From Pseudonocardia sp. TRM90224 (GTDB lineage Bacteria; Actinomycetota; Actinomycetes; Mycobacteriales; Pseudonocardiaceae), in contig NZ_JAJGSX010000016.1 of NCBI RefSeq assembly GCF_021245725.1, forward strand, positions 62,001 to 126,000: a DNA stretch of 64,000 nucleotides. The letters are read 5' to 3'. The notes below the pieces were generated by a model. That model did no database searches. It had not been told where the DNA came from and saw nothing but the letters and a program-made list of their open reading frames with translations. A program made the position numbers and the translations under genes. Position 1 is the first letter of the stretch. Every line of letters begins with the position of its first letter. Of this stretch, positions 25,705 to 34,449 are shown piece after piece.

Positions 25705-26252
25705 ACGGGTGGAAGAAGACCGGCAGGGGTAGCAAGGTCCGCCTCGTGGCCACCCTCGAAGCGCAAGAGGCCGCCGTGCTGCGCGGTTTGCTCACCGAGG
25801 TGCGCGGCATGCTTGCCGGCCGCAGCGACGACAACCCCGCCGACGAGCTCGCGGTGCTCACCGGGATCCGCACCGGCCCGTCCACCCGCCCCACCGACCG
25901 GGTCCTCGCGCGGCTGCTCCCCGACTTCACGATGGAGGACGCCGACCTCGCGGCCGGCCTGCGCTCCCTGCACGAGCCCGCCTTGATCGAGGCGAAGGAC
26001 GCCGCTGCCGCGCAGACGCTCGACCAGCTCCCCGAGACCGGCGGGCGCATCGAGCTCACCCCCGACCAGGCCGACACGTGGCTCACCGCGCTCAACGACG
26101 TCCGGCTCGCGCTGGGCACGGCGCTCGACGTCAGCGAGGACATGCCGGAGGACCTCCCCGAAGAGGACCCGCGATCCGCGCACATGGGCGTCTACCACTG
26201 GCTGACGTTCGTGCAGGACTCGCTGGTGCAGTCGCGGATGCAGGTCCGTTGA
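25701..26252 (+). CDS. DUF2017 domain protein
   Basis: About 183 residues of the DUF2017 family, found next to clpS across actinobacteria (Rv1332 in M. tuberculosis). It is acidic and helical with AVLRGLLTEVRGML, RLLPDFTMEDADLAAGLRSL and WLTALNDVRLALGTALDV; the C-terminus has VYHWLTFVQDSLV. No biochemical role is established. ATG 25701 overlaps the clpS stop (ATGA). Confidence 0.88.
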   Translation: MNGWKKTGRGSKVRLVATLEAQEAAVLRGLLTEVRGMLAGRSDDNPADELAVLTGIRTGPSTRPTDRVLARLLPDFTMEDADLAAGLRSLHEPALIEAKDAAAAQTLDQLPETGGRIELTPDQADTWLTALNDVRLALGTALDVSEDMPEDLPEEDPRSAHMGVYHWLTFVQDSLVQSRMQVR

Positions 26253-27079
26253 CGGGTTCGACCGACCTGCGCGAGCTACTCAGCGGCCTCGACCCGCAGC
26301 TGCGCGAGGGCGTCCACGTGTTCGCGACCGTCCCCCGCGGCACCCGTCTCGACGTCGAGCCGGTGGCGGTGTTCGAGGAGGACGAGGGCCGCACGCTCGT
26401 CCTGCGCGAGGACGACGCCGCGGCCGCCGGCATCACCGGCGAGTACCGCTGCGCCTGGATCACGTTGAAGGTGCACTCGTCGCTCGCCGCCGTCGGGCTG
26501 CTCGCCCGGGTGACAGGTGCGCTCGCCGCGCAGGGGATCAGCGTCAACCCGATCTCCGGCTTCCACCACGACCACCTCTTCGTCCCCCACGAGCGGGCGG
26601 CCGACGCCATGCGGGTGCTGGACGGGCTGCGCAACGGCGGTGCACACCGCCGCGCCGTCGTGGGCGAGTACGAGCTCGACGACGACCCGGCCCGGGTCGA
26701 CCGCGACGTCGTATGGCGGTTCCTCTCCACCGAGGCCTATTGGGCGCGGTGGCGCACCCGCGCCGACGTCGAGACCCAGATCGACCGGGCGTGGCGGATC
26801 GTCGCCGCGTACAGGCGCGACACCGGCGAGATGGTCGCCTTCGCCCGCGCCGTCGCCGACGGCGTGTCGTTCGCCTACCTCGCCGACGTGTTCGTCGTCC
26901 CGGAAGCACGAGGCACGGGTGTCGGCGTCGCCGTCACGGCCGCGATGGTCGACGACGAGGTCGGCAAGCGGATGCGGTGGGTGCTGTTCACCGGCGACGC
27001 GCACACCTTGTACGCCAAGTTCGGGTTCGCCGCCCCCGACGACACGTGCATGGTCCGCGACATCCCGACCGCCGGCTGA
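26249..27079 (+). CDS. ACT-like domain fused to GNAT acetyltransferase
   Basis: About 276 residues in two parts. Residues ~1-130 form an ACT-like protein of the COG3603 type (ATVPRGTRLDVEPVAVFEED, AWITLKVHSSLAAVGLLARV, GISVNPISGFHHDHLFVP). Residues ~150-276 form a GNAT acetyltransferase (FAYLADVFVVPEARGTGVGV acetyl-CoA loop, LYAKFGFAAPDD). These are usually separate proteins. The TTG at 26249 overlaps the previous stop and is in frame with the ACT domain. The fusion suggests an acetyltransferase controlled by an amino acid; the substrate is unknown. It occupies the position of Rv1333 in M. tuberculosis. Confidence 0.8.
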   Translation: MTGSTDLRELLSGLDPQLREGVHVFATVPRGTRLDVEPVAVFEEDEGRTLVLREDDAAAAGITGEYRCAWITLKVHSSLAAVGLLARVTGALAAQGISVNPISGFHHDHLFVPHERAADAMRVLDGLRNGGAHRRAVVGEYELDDDPARVDRDVVWRFLSTEAYWARWRTRADVETQIDRAWRIVAAYRRDTGEMVAFARAVADGVSFAYLADVFVVPEARGTGVGVAVTAAMVDDEVGKRMRWVLFTGDAHTLYAKFGFAAPDDTCMVRDIPTAG

Positions 27080-27145
27080 CCCTTCTGATGTGAGCCACGC
27101 CCGCTGGTGTGCGGTACGGGGGTCCGGGCCCGTACCCTCGTAACC

Positions 27146-27601
27146 GTGCTGGTGATCCGAGCCGATCTCGTGGACGAGATCGTCGCCCACGCCCGCCGGG
27201 ACCACCCCGACGAGGCCTGCGGAGTCGTGGCCGGGCCGGAAGGCTCCGACCGCCCCGACCGGTTCATCCCCATGCTCAACGCAGCCCGCTCGCCCACGTT
27301 CTACGAGTTCGACTCGGGCGACCTGCTGCGGCTGTACCGCGACATGGACTCCCGCGACGAGGTGCCCGTGGTGATCTACCACTCGCACACCGCGACCGAG
27401 GCCTACCCGTCGCGCACCGACATCTCCTACGCCTCGGAACCGGAGGCGCACTACGTGCTCGTCTCCACCCGGGAGCCCGACACCCACGAGTTCCGGTCGT
27501 ACCGGATCGTCGACGGCGTGGTCACCGAGGAAGAGGTCGAGGTCGTGGAGAGTTACATGTTCGCGCACACCGGCGCGGACGACATTCCCGACAACGACTG
27601 A
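27146..27601 (+). CDS. mec: Mec: JAMM metallopeptidase acting on CysO-cysteine
   Basis: A 151-residue JAB1/MPN (JAMM) protease. The zinc motif is IYHSHTATEAYPSRTDI (HxH with downstream Asp), with the upstream Glu in HPDEACGVVAG. In M. tuberculosis, Mec+ (Rv1334) releases cysteine from the CysO-cysteine adduct. The two following genes are cysO and cysM, so the role is well supported. GTG 27146 has TACCCT (27133-27138) 7 bases upstream and no Shine-Dalgarno. Confidence 0.93.
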   Translation: MLVIRADLVDEIVAHARRDHPDEACGVVAGPEGSDRPDRFIPMLNAARSPTFYEFDSGDLLRLYRDMDSRDEVPVVIYHSHTATEAYPSRTDISYASEPEAHYVLVSTREPDTHEFRSYRIVDGVVTEEEVEVVESYMFAHTGADDIPDND

Positions 27602-27646
27602 CCTCGCGCCGCCAGCAGTTCACGCCGACCGATCAGGAGTACCCGC

Positions 27647-27919
27647 ATGGCCGTCACCGTCTCCATCCCGACGATCCTCCGCACCCACACCGGGGGTGAG
27701 AAGTCCGTCGAGGCCAAGGGCAGCACCGTCGCCGAGGTGATCGACGACCTGGAGGCCCGCCACAGCGGCATCGCCGGCCGGCTCATCACCGAGGGCAAGC
27801 TGCACCGCTTCGTCAACATCTACGTCGACGACGAGGACGTCCGCTTCTCCGGCGGGCTCGAGGCCCCCGTCGGCGAGAACTCGAGCGTGACGATCCTCCC
27901 CGCCGTCGCCGGCGGCTGA
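27647..27919 (+). CDS. cysO: CysO: ThiS/MoaD-like sulfur carrier protein
   Basis: A 90-residue ubiquitin-like sulfur carrier ending in GG, where the thiocarboxylate forms. It has TVAEVIDDLEARHSGIAGRL, FVNIYVDDEDVRF, and VTILPAVAGG at the end. It donates sulfur to CysM. AGGAG lies before the ATG. It is between mec and cysM as in M. tuberculosis. Confidence 0.95.
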   Translation: MAVTVSIPTILRTHTGGEKSVEAKGSTVAEVIDDLEARHSGIAGRLITEGKLHRFVNIYVDDEDVRFSGGLEAPVGENSSVTILPAVAGG

Positions 27920-27925
27920 TCCCCG

Positions 27926-28876
27926 GTGGCTCGGTACGAGTCGCTGCTGCACGCCGTCGGTGACACGCCGCTGGTGGGGCTGCCGAACCTCTCGCCGACC
28001 GCCGACGTGCGGCTGTGGGCGAAGCTGGAGGACCGCAACCCCACCGGCTCGATCAAGGACCGCCCCGCGCTCGCGATGATCGAGCGGGCCGAGGCCGACG
28101 GCCTGCTGACACCGGGCTGCACGGTCCTGGAGCCGACGTCGGGCAACACCGGCATCTCGCTGGCGATGGCCTGCAAGCTCAAGGGCTACCAGCTGATCTG
28201 CGTGATGCCGGAGAACACGTCGGTCGAGCGGCGCCAGCTGCTCCAGATGTACGGCGCGGAGATCATCTCCTCGCCGGCGGCGGGCGGCTCGAACCAGGCC
28301 GTCGCGATGGCGAAGGAGCTGGCGGCGCAGCACCCGGACTGGGTGATGCTCTACCAGTACGGCAACCCGGCCAACGCCGACGCGCACTACCGCACCACCG
28401 GCCCGGAGATCCTGCGCGACCTGCCCGCGATCACGCACTTCGTCGCGGGCCTCGGCACCACCGGCACACTCGTCGGCACCGGCCGCTACCTGCGCGAACA
28501 CAAGCCCGACGTGCAGATCGTCGCGGCCGAGCCGCGCTACGGCGAGCTGGTCTACGGCCTGCGCAACCTCGACGAGGGGTTCGTGCCGGAGCTGTACGAC
28601 CCCGAGGTGCTCACCGCGCGGTACTCCGTCGGGTCGCACGACGCGCTGCGCCGCACCCGCCAGCTCGTCGAGCAGGAGGGCATCTTCGCCGGCATCTCCA
28701 CCGGCGGGATCCTGCACGCCGCGCTCGCCGTCGCCGAGAAGGTCGCGGGGGCGGGGGAGTCGGCGCAGATCGTTCTCGTGGTGGCCGACGCCGGCTGGAA
28801 GTACCTGAGCACCGGTGCCTACAGCGGCGAGCTCGACGAGGCGGCGGACGGGATCGAAGGCCACCTCTGGGCCTGA
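27926..28876 (+). CDS. cysM: CysM: O-phosphoserine sulfhydrylase (CysO-dependent)
   Basis: A 316-residue fold-type II PLP enzyme. PLP Lys is in NPTGSIKDRPALAMIE; TSGNTGISLAMACKLKGY binds the substrate; GLGTTGTLVGTGRYL is the phosphate-binding loop. In the M. tuberculosis system it joins O-phosphoserine with CysO thiocarboxylate to give CysO-cysteine, which Mec cleaves. O-phosphoserine is the substrate of SerB, also in this window. GTG start 6 bases after cysO. Confidence 0.95.
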   Translation: MARYESLLHAVGDTPLVGLPNLSPTADVRLWAKLEDRNPTGSIKDRPALAMIERAEADGLLTPGCTVLEPTSGNTGISLAMACKLKGYQLICVMPENTSVERRQLLQMYGAEIISSPAAGGSNQAVAMAKELAAQHPDWVMLYQYGNPANADAHYRTTGPEILRDLPAITHFVAGLGTTGTLVGTGRYLREHKPDVQIVAAEPRYGELVYGLRNLDEGFVPELYDPEVLTARYSVGSHDALRRTRQLVEQEGIFAGISTGGILHAALAVAEKVAGAGESAQIVLVVADAGWKYLSTGAYSGELDEAADGIEGHLWA

Positions 28877-28941
28877 GAGACCCGAGGTTCTTCAGCTCCA
28901 GCCCGGTGCCGTCGCACGCGTCGCCGCGTAGCCTCGAGGAC

Positions 28942-29574
28942 ATGGTCGCCCCCGTGCCGGCCCCGCGCCGGTCGATCGCCCGCATCCTCCCGCAGTCGCC
29001 GATCCTCGCGGGCATCACGATGCTCTCGTTCACCGCGCTGCTTTACGTGATCGAGGTCGTCGACCAGGTCACCGGCGGTGTCCTCGACGAGGAAGGCGCG
29101 ATCGTCTCGCGCGAGTTCAGCGGGCTCGACGGCGTGCTGTTCGCCCCGCTGCTGCACCACGGGTGGGCGCACCTGTTCGCCAACACCGTGCCGTTCCTCG
29201 TCTTCGGGTTCCTCGCGATGGCGGGCGGGATCGGCCAGTTCCTGATGGTCACCGCCACCATCTGGATCCTCGGCGGCCTCGGCGTGTGGCTCGTCGGGCC
29301 GGAGAACACCGCGACGGTCGGCGCGTCCGGCGTGATCTTCGGCTGGCTCGTGTTCCTGCTGACCCGCGGCTTCTTCGCCCGCAGCATGAAGCAGATCCTG
29401 CTCGCCGTCGTCCTGTTCTTCATCTGGGGCGGCGTGCTGCTCGGGGTGCTGCCCGGCCAGGAGGGCATCTCGTGGCAGGGCCACCTCTTCGGCGCACTCT
29501 CCGGCCTGCTGTGCGCGTGGCTCGTCGCCCGCGCCGACGGACGCAGCCGCCGCGCGCCCGTCGCGGCCCCGTAA
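28942..29574 (+). CDS. Rhomboid-family intramembrane serine protease
   Basis: A 210-residue six-helix rhomboid. Catalytic Ser is in ATVGASGVIFGWL, catalytic His in WQGHLFGALSGLL, and HHGWAHLFANTVPFLVFG is the typical HxxxN motif. It cleaves membrane proteins within the bilayer; the substrate is unknown. ATG 28942 has TAGCCT (28929-28934) 7 bases upstream. It matches Rv1337, between cysM and murI. Confidence 0.92.
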   Translation: MVAPVPAPRRSIARILPQSPILAGITMLSFTALLYVIEVVDQVTGGVLDEEGAIVSREFSGLDGVLFAPLLHHGWAHLFANTVPFLVFGFLAMAGGIGQFLMVTATIWILGGLGVWLVGPENTATVGASGVIFGWLVFLLTRGFFARSMKQILLAVVLFFIWGGVLLGVLPGQEGISWQGHLFGALSGLLCAWLVARADGRSRRAPVAAP

Positions 29575-29641
29575 GTTCCCCACCGTTCTGGGTGGATGCG
29601 CGCCGAAAACGCGCGCATGTGCCCAAAACGGTGGGGAAGTT
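29575..29641. repeat. Palindromic element family A, copy 2
   Basis: Palindrome with TTCCCCACCGTT and AACGGTGGGGAA outer arms and TGCGCGC/GCGCGCA inner arms around CGAAAAC. It begins at the base after the rhomboid stop codon and ends 8 bases before the TAGACT box of murI, so it also borders the murI promoter. Both neighbours are on the plus strand. Confidence 0.85.
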
Positions 29642-29661
29642 CGCGCACCTAGACTCGGGTC

Positions 29662-30519
29662 GTGCCCCGTGACGTCGACGCCCCCATCGGGATCTTCGAC
29701 TCCGGCGTCGGTGGTCTGACGGTCGCGCGGGCGATCATCGACCAGGTCCCGGCCGAGCGGCTCGTCTACGTCGGCGACACCGCCAACGCCCCCTACGGGC
29801 CGCTGCCGATCGCCGAGATCCGCCGCCACGCCCTCGCGGTCGGCGACTCCCTCATGGAACGCGGGGTCAAGGCGATCGTCGTCGCCTGCAACAGCGCCGC
29901 CGCGGCGTGCCTCCCGGACATCCGCGAGCGCTACCCGCTGCCCGTGATCGAGGTGGTCCGCCCCGCCGTCCGGCGCGCCGTCGCGGCCACCCGCAACGGC
30001 AAGGTCGGCGTGATCGGCACATCGGCGACGATCGCGTCCGGCGCCTACCAGGACTCTTTCATCGCCGCCCAGCACCTCGAAGTGACGGCCGTGGCCTGCC
30101 CGCGGTTCGTCGACTTCGTCGAGCGCGGCATGACCAGCGGCCGCCAGGTGCTCGGCCTCGCCCAGAGCTACCTCGAACCGCTGCAGCGGGCGAAGGTCGA
30201 CACCGTCGTGCTCGGCTGCACCCACTACCCGCTGCTCGCCGGCATCCTCCAGATCGTGCTCGGCCCCGACGTCACGCTCGTCTCCAGCGCCGACGAGACG
30301 GCGAAGGACCTGGTCAGGGTCCTGTACGAGCAGGACATCGCACGCGAGCCCGACGGCGCCGCCATGCAGCACGAGTTCATCGCCACCGGCGACCCGGCGT
30401 CGTTCCGGCGGCTCAGCCGCCGGTTCCTCGGCCCCGAGGTCGGCTCGGTCTCCGCCTGGGATCGAGGGTCGGCGAATCAGCGGTCGGCCGCGAGCACCCC
30501 GGCGAGCAGCCCCGGGTAG
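29662..30519 (+). CDS. murI: Glutamate racemase
   Basis: A 285-residue racemase making D-glutamate for peptidoglycan. The two catalytic Cys are in VACNSAAA and LGCTHYPLL; GIFDSGVGGLTVARAI and YVGDTANAPYG are typical. GTG 29662 has TAGACT (29650-29655) 6 bases upstream. The last ~15 residues (RGSANQRSAASTPASSPG) look foreign to the family; they are encoded by the sequence antisense to the arsR end, with which murI overlaps by 43 bases. The tail may have changed when the ArsR/MFS cassette arrived. Confidence 0.93.
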   Translation: MPRDVDAPIGIFDSGVGGLTVARAIIDQVPAERLVYVGDTANAPYGPLPIAEIRRHALAVGDSLMERGVKAIVVACNSAAAACLPDIRERYPLPVIEVVRPAVRRAVAATRNGKVGVIGTSATIASGAYQDSFIAAQHLEVTAVACPRFVDFVERGMTSGRQVLGLAQSYLEPLQRAKVDTVVLGCTHYPLLAGILQIVLGPDVTLVSSADETAKDLVRVLYEQDIAREPDGAAMQHEFIATGDPASFRRLSRRFLGPEVGSVSAWDRGSANQRSAASTPASSPG

Positions 30520-30797
30520 AGCGCGTCGATGTCGTCGCGGCGCAGGGTCGTCATGCGCCGCGTGCCTTCGAGCCGCTGCGAGATCAGCCCGGCCTCGCGC
30601 AGCGTCCGCAGGTGGTGCGTGCGCGTCGACTTCGTGACGGGCAGCGGGATCTCGCCGCACGGCACACCGCCGGGCGCCTCGGCGAGCGCGCGCACGATGA
30701 TCAGGCGCACCGGATCGCCCAACGCCTGCAGGACCGTGGCGATCCGGATGTCGGCCCGCTCGGGCTGCGGCATCAGCGCTGACTCGGCTGTGATCAC
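30477..30797 (-). CDS. ArsR-family transcriptional regulator
   Basis: A 106-residue winged helix-turn-helix repressor: IRIATVLQALGDPVRLIIVR, then PVTKSTRTHHLRTLREAGLI and SQRLEGTRRMTTLRRDDID. The metal-binding ELCVCD motif of metal sensors is absent, so it likely senses something else. GTG 30797 has TACAAT (minus strand, 30804-30809) 6 bases upstream. It is divergent from an MFS exporter, which it probably represses, and convergent with the end of murI. Confidence 0.9.
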   Translation of the reverse strand: MITAESALMPQPERADIRIATVLQALGDPVRLIIVRALAEAPGGVPCGEIPLPVTKSTRTHHLRTLREAGLISQRLEGTRRMTTLRRDDIDALYPGLLAGVLAADR

Positions 30798-30803
30798 CGC
30801 TTC

Positions 30804-30860
30804 ATTGTACGACGAGCATGGTAGTTCGACACACGTCGTAGTACGGTCGTCATCGAACTA
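30804..30860. promoter_or_regulatory. Divergent arsR/MFS promoter-operator region
   Basis: Contains the arsR -10 box (TACAAT on the minus strand, 30804-30809) and an inverted repeat TAGTTCGA (30822-30829) / TCGAACTA (30853-30860) with a 23-base spacer. Further short inverted GACGT/ACGTC-like bits lie between. Probably the ArsR binding region. Confidence 0.5.
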
Positions 30861-30886
30861 ACAACCGATCCGCCCGGAGGACCCTC

Positions 30887-32074
30887 GTGTCGTCACGGCC
30901 CCTGCTGCTCGCCGGAGGCGCATTCGCCGTCGGCACCAGCGCCTACGTCATCACCGGCATCCTGCCCGCCGTGAGCGCGGAGCTCGGCGTCTCCATCACC
31001 ACCGCAGGCCAGCTCAGCACCGTGTTCGCGCTCGCATACGCGATCAGCGCGCCGGTGCTCGCCACGGTCGCCGGCCGCCTCGACCGACGCACGCTCCTCG
31101 TCGCAGCGCTCGCCCTCGCCGGCATCGGCAACGCCGTCTCCGCGCTCGCCACCACCTATCCGCTCCTGCTCGGCAGCCGCATCATCAGCGCGCTCGGCGC
31201 CGCCGCGTTCACCCCCGCCGCCACCGTCGTCGCCACCCAGCTCATGCCGCCGCACCGCCGCGGCAGCGCCGTCGCACTCGTCTTCGGCGGCCTCACGTTC
31301 GCGCTCGTGCTCGGCGTCCCCATGGGCACGCTGCTCGGCGCCGGTCTCGGCTACCGCGGCGTCTTCGCCATCATCGCCCTCGTCTGCTTCGCCGCCGCGC
31401 TCGCAGTGCGCGCCCTCCTCCCGCAGGTCAGCGCCCCGCCCGTGATCCCGCTGCGGGAACGCTTCGCCGTCGTCCGCGACCGCAGGGTCCTCACCGTGCT
31501 CGGCGTGACGGTCTTCGGCGTCCTCTCCGCGATGAGCGTCTACGTCTACGCCGTCCCGTTCCTCGCCGCCTCCGCCGGCGTCACCGGGCCGGCGGTCGGC
31601 GTGCTCCTGCTCGTCTACGGCCTCGGCGCGCTGCTCGGCAACTTCCTCGGCGGCCGCGGCACCGACCGGTTCGGCAGCAAGCGGACCCTCGTCAGCAGCA
31701 TGGTCGTGTTCCTCGCCGTCGTCGCCACCCTGCCGCTCACCGCCACCAGCGTCGCCGGCGCCGCTGCCGCGTTCTTCGTCTGGAGCATCGTCACCTGGAC
31801 GTTCAACCCGCCGATCCAGCACCTGCTGCTCGGCATGGCCCCCACCCACGCCGGCGGCCTGCGCCTCTCGATCAACGCGTCCGCGATCTACCTCGGCGCC
31901 GGGCTCTCCGGAGCCGTCGGCGGCCTCGTGATCAGCTCCATCGGCGTGCTCGCACTCCCGATCGTCGCCACCGCGCTCATGCTCGTCTCGCTGGCACTCC
32001 TGCTCATCGGCGCACCGCACCGCACCCGCGAGCGGCCCGTCGAGGTGCCCACAGCGCTCGCCTCCAGCGGCTGA
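30887..32074 (+). CDS. MFS transporter (DHA1/AraJ-type efflux)
   Basis: A 395-residue 12-helix major facilitator of the drug-efflux type. Between helices 2 and 3 is GRLDRRTLLVAALALAG, and near helix 5 VFGGLTFALVLGVPMGTLLG. In the second half is GRGTDRFGSKRTLV. Start is GTG after CGGAGGACC. Divergent from the ArsR gene that probably controls it. This pair is absent from the same place in the M. tuberculosis block. Confidence 0.9.
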   Translation: MSSRPLLLAGGAFAVGTSAYVITGILPAVSAELGVSITTAGQLSTVFALAYAISAPVLATVAGRLDRRTLLVAALALAGIGNAVSALATTYPLLLGSRIISALGAAAFTPAATVVATQLMPPHRRGSAVALVFGGLTFALVLGVPMGTLLGAGLGYRGVFAIIALVCFAAALAVRALLPQVSAPPVIPLRERFAVVRDRRVLTVLGVTVFGVLSAMSVYVYAVPFLAASAGVTGPAVGVLLLVYGLGALLGNFLGGRGTDRFGSKRTLVSSMVVFLAVVATLPLTATSVAGAAAAFFVWSIVTWTFNPPIQHLLLGMAPTHAGGLRLSINASAIYLGAGLSGAVGGLVISSIGVLALPIVATALMLVSLALLLIGAPHRTRERPVEVPTALASSG

Positions 32075-32119
32075 CGGTAGCGTCCGGGGGCCCTCCCGCC
32101 CCCGGACCCGAGGCCGAGC

Positions 32120-32482
32120 ATGATCACTCCGCTGGTTGTCGCCACGATGGTCCTGACCGGACTGCTCGCGCTCTTCGGCCTGACCATCACCATCCTGAAC
32201 CGCCCACCCGACCGCGTCGCCCGCATCGCCGTGTGGGCCGTGGTCGCGGTGCTGGCGCTGCAGGCCGTCATCGCGGCAGTCCAGGTGTTCGCCGGCACCG
32301 CACTGCCCGAGACCAGCACCTTCCTCATCTACCTCGTCCTCTCGGTGTGCGTCCTGCCCATCGCCACCCAGTTCGCGACCGCCGAACCCACCCGATGGGG
32401 CGGAGCCGTCATCGCCGCCGGCGCGATCGCGACGCTCGTCGCCGTGCAACGCATCCAGTCGCTGTGGATCCCCCTTGGCTGA
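32120..32482 (+). CDS. Small integral membrane protein, unknown
   Basis: A 120-residue protein with four hydrophobic helices (VVATMVLTGLLALFGLTITI, AVWAVVAVLALQAVIAAVQV, TFLIYLVLSVCVLPIATQF, GGAVIAAGAIATLVAV). It overlaps the next gene by 8 bases. In M. tuberculosis two small membrane proteins (Rv1342c, Rv1343c) lie next to rdgB; these may be the counterparts in a new position, but this is a guess from size and context. Confidence 0.75.
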   Translation: MITPLVVATMVLTGLLALFGLTITILNRPPDRVARIAVWAVVAVLALQAVIAAVQVFAGTALPETSTFLIYLVLSVCVLPIATQFATAEPTRWGGAVIAAGAIATLVAVQRIQSLWIPLG

Positions 32483-32879
32483 GCCACCCCGCGCCACCGC
32501 CTCCGGTCCCGGCCGCGTCCTCATCGCCGTCTACGGCATCTTCGCGCTCTCCGCCACCGCACGAGCCGGCGTCCAGATCGCCGGCAGCTTCTCCGAAGCC
32601 CCGATCCCGTACCTGCTCTCCGCGCTCGCCGGAGTCGTCTACATCCTCGCGACCATCGGACTCGCCGGCCACGGCCCCGGCTACCGCAAACTCGCATGGG
32701 GAGCCGTCGGCTTCGAACTCCTCGGCGTGCTCGCCGTCGGCACCCTCTCGATCATCGACGCCGCCGACTTCCCCGACGACACCGTCTGGTCCGGCTACGG
32801 CCGCGGCTACGGCTTCATCCCCCTTGTACTGCCGATCGTCGGCCTTTGGTGGCTGCGCCGCACCGCACACCCGAGATAA
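32475..32879 (+). CDS. Small integral membrane protein, unknown
   Basis: A 134-residue protein with four hydrophobic helices: VLIAVYGIFALSATARAGVQ, YLLSALAGVVYILATIGLAG, AVGFELLGVLAVGTLSII and YGFIPLVLPIVGLWWL. The loop FPDDTVWSGYGRGYG before the last helix is conserved-looking. TTG start at 32475 within the previous gene. It ends 8 bases before the phosphodiesterase. Function unknown. Confidence 0.75.
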   Translation: MAEPPRATASGPGRVLIAVYGIFALSATARAGVQIAGSFSEAPIPYLLSALAGVVYILATIGLAGHGPGYRKLAWGAVGFELLGVLAVGTLSIIDAADFPDDTVWSGYGRGYGFIPLVLPIVGLWWLRRTAHPR

Positions 32880-32887
32880 CGTGCGTC

Positions 32888-33673
32888 ATGCGGCTGACCG
32901 TCCTCGGATGCTCCGGTAGCGGCCCCGGACCGACCTCCCCGGCCTCCGGCTACCTCGTCGAAGCCGGCGACGCCCACCTCGTCATGGACCTCGGCAACGG
33001 GACGTTCGGCGCGATGCAACGCCACCTCGACCCGTGGCAGCTCGACGGGATCCTGTTCTCCCACCTGCACCCCGACCACTGCGCCGACTTCTCCGCGCTC
33101 ACCGTCCACCGGCGCTACCACCCGTTCCCCCCGCACGACCCCAAAGAACACCGGCTGCCCGTGCACGCACCGGCAGAAGCACCACAACGCTTCGCCAACG
33201 CCTACGCAGCCTCCGCAGCCGAACTCGCCGAAACCGACCTCGACGACGTCTACGACTTCCGGCCACTGACCGACGGCGCCACCGCCGAACTCGCCGGCAC
33301 CACGATCCACACCCGCCGCGTCGACCACCTCTGCGAGGCGTACGGCCTCCGCATCGAGCACAACGGCCGCAGCATCGTCTACAGCGGCGACACCGGCGCC
33401 TGCCCCGCCCTCATCGAGCTCGCCACCGGCGCCGACACCCTCCTCTGCGAAGCCACCTGGCCCCACACCACCCAGTTCTACGACGAACCACCCCCCGGCG
33501 TGCACCTCTCCGGCCGCCAAGCCGGTGAACACGCCACCGCCGCCGGCGTCGGCAAGCTCCTGCTCACCCACGTCGCAGCCTGGTGGAACCCCGACGACAT
33601 CCTCGCCGAGGCCAAGGCCGCGTTCGACGGCCCCGTCGAGCTCGTCCGCCCCGACCAGGCATACGACGTCTGA
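32888..33673 (+). CDS. Metallo-beta-lactamase-fold phosphodiesterase (Rv1339 type)
   Basis: A 261-residue metallo-beta-lactamase-fold protein with the di-metal motif FSHLHPDHCAD, later His in VDHLCEAYG, SGDTGACPALIEL and LLLTHVAAWW. M. tuberculosis Rv1339 at the same place has been reported as an atypical cAMP phosphodiesterase; RNase Z-like activity is the alternative. ATG 32888 has TAACGT (32877-32882) 5 bases upstream, so likely leaderless. Confidence 0.88.
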   Translation: MRLTVLGCSGSGPGPTSPASGYLVEAGDAHLVMDLGNGTFGAMQRHLDPWQLDGILFSHLHPDHCADFSALTVHRRYHPFPPHDPKEHRLPVHAPAEAPQRFANAYAASAAELAETDLDDVYDFRPLTDGATAELAGTTIHTRRVDHLCEAYGLRIEHNGRSIVYSGDTGACPALIELATGADTLLCEATWPHTTQFYDEPPPGVHLSGRQAGEHATAAGVGKLLLTHVAAWWNPDDILAEAKAAFDGPVELVRPDQAYDV

Positions 33674-33705
33674 CCCGAAACCAGGGCCTGCATAAACTCC
33701 TCGAC

Positions 33706-34445
<740 letters not shown>

Positions 34446-34449
<4 letters not shown>

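Noticed and set aside
27146..28876. Molybdopterin or thiamine sulfur-carrier genes
   Set aside because: The MoaD/ThiS-like gene is flanked by a JAMM protease and a CysM, which is the known CysO cysteine pathway; no moa or thi gene is present.
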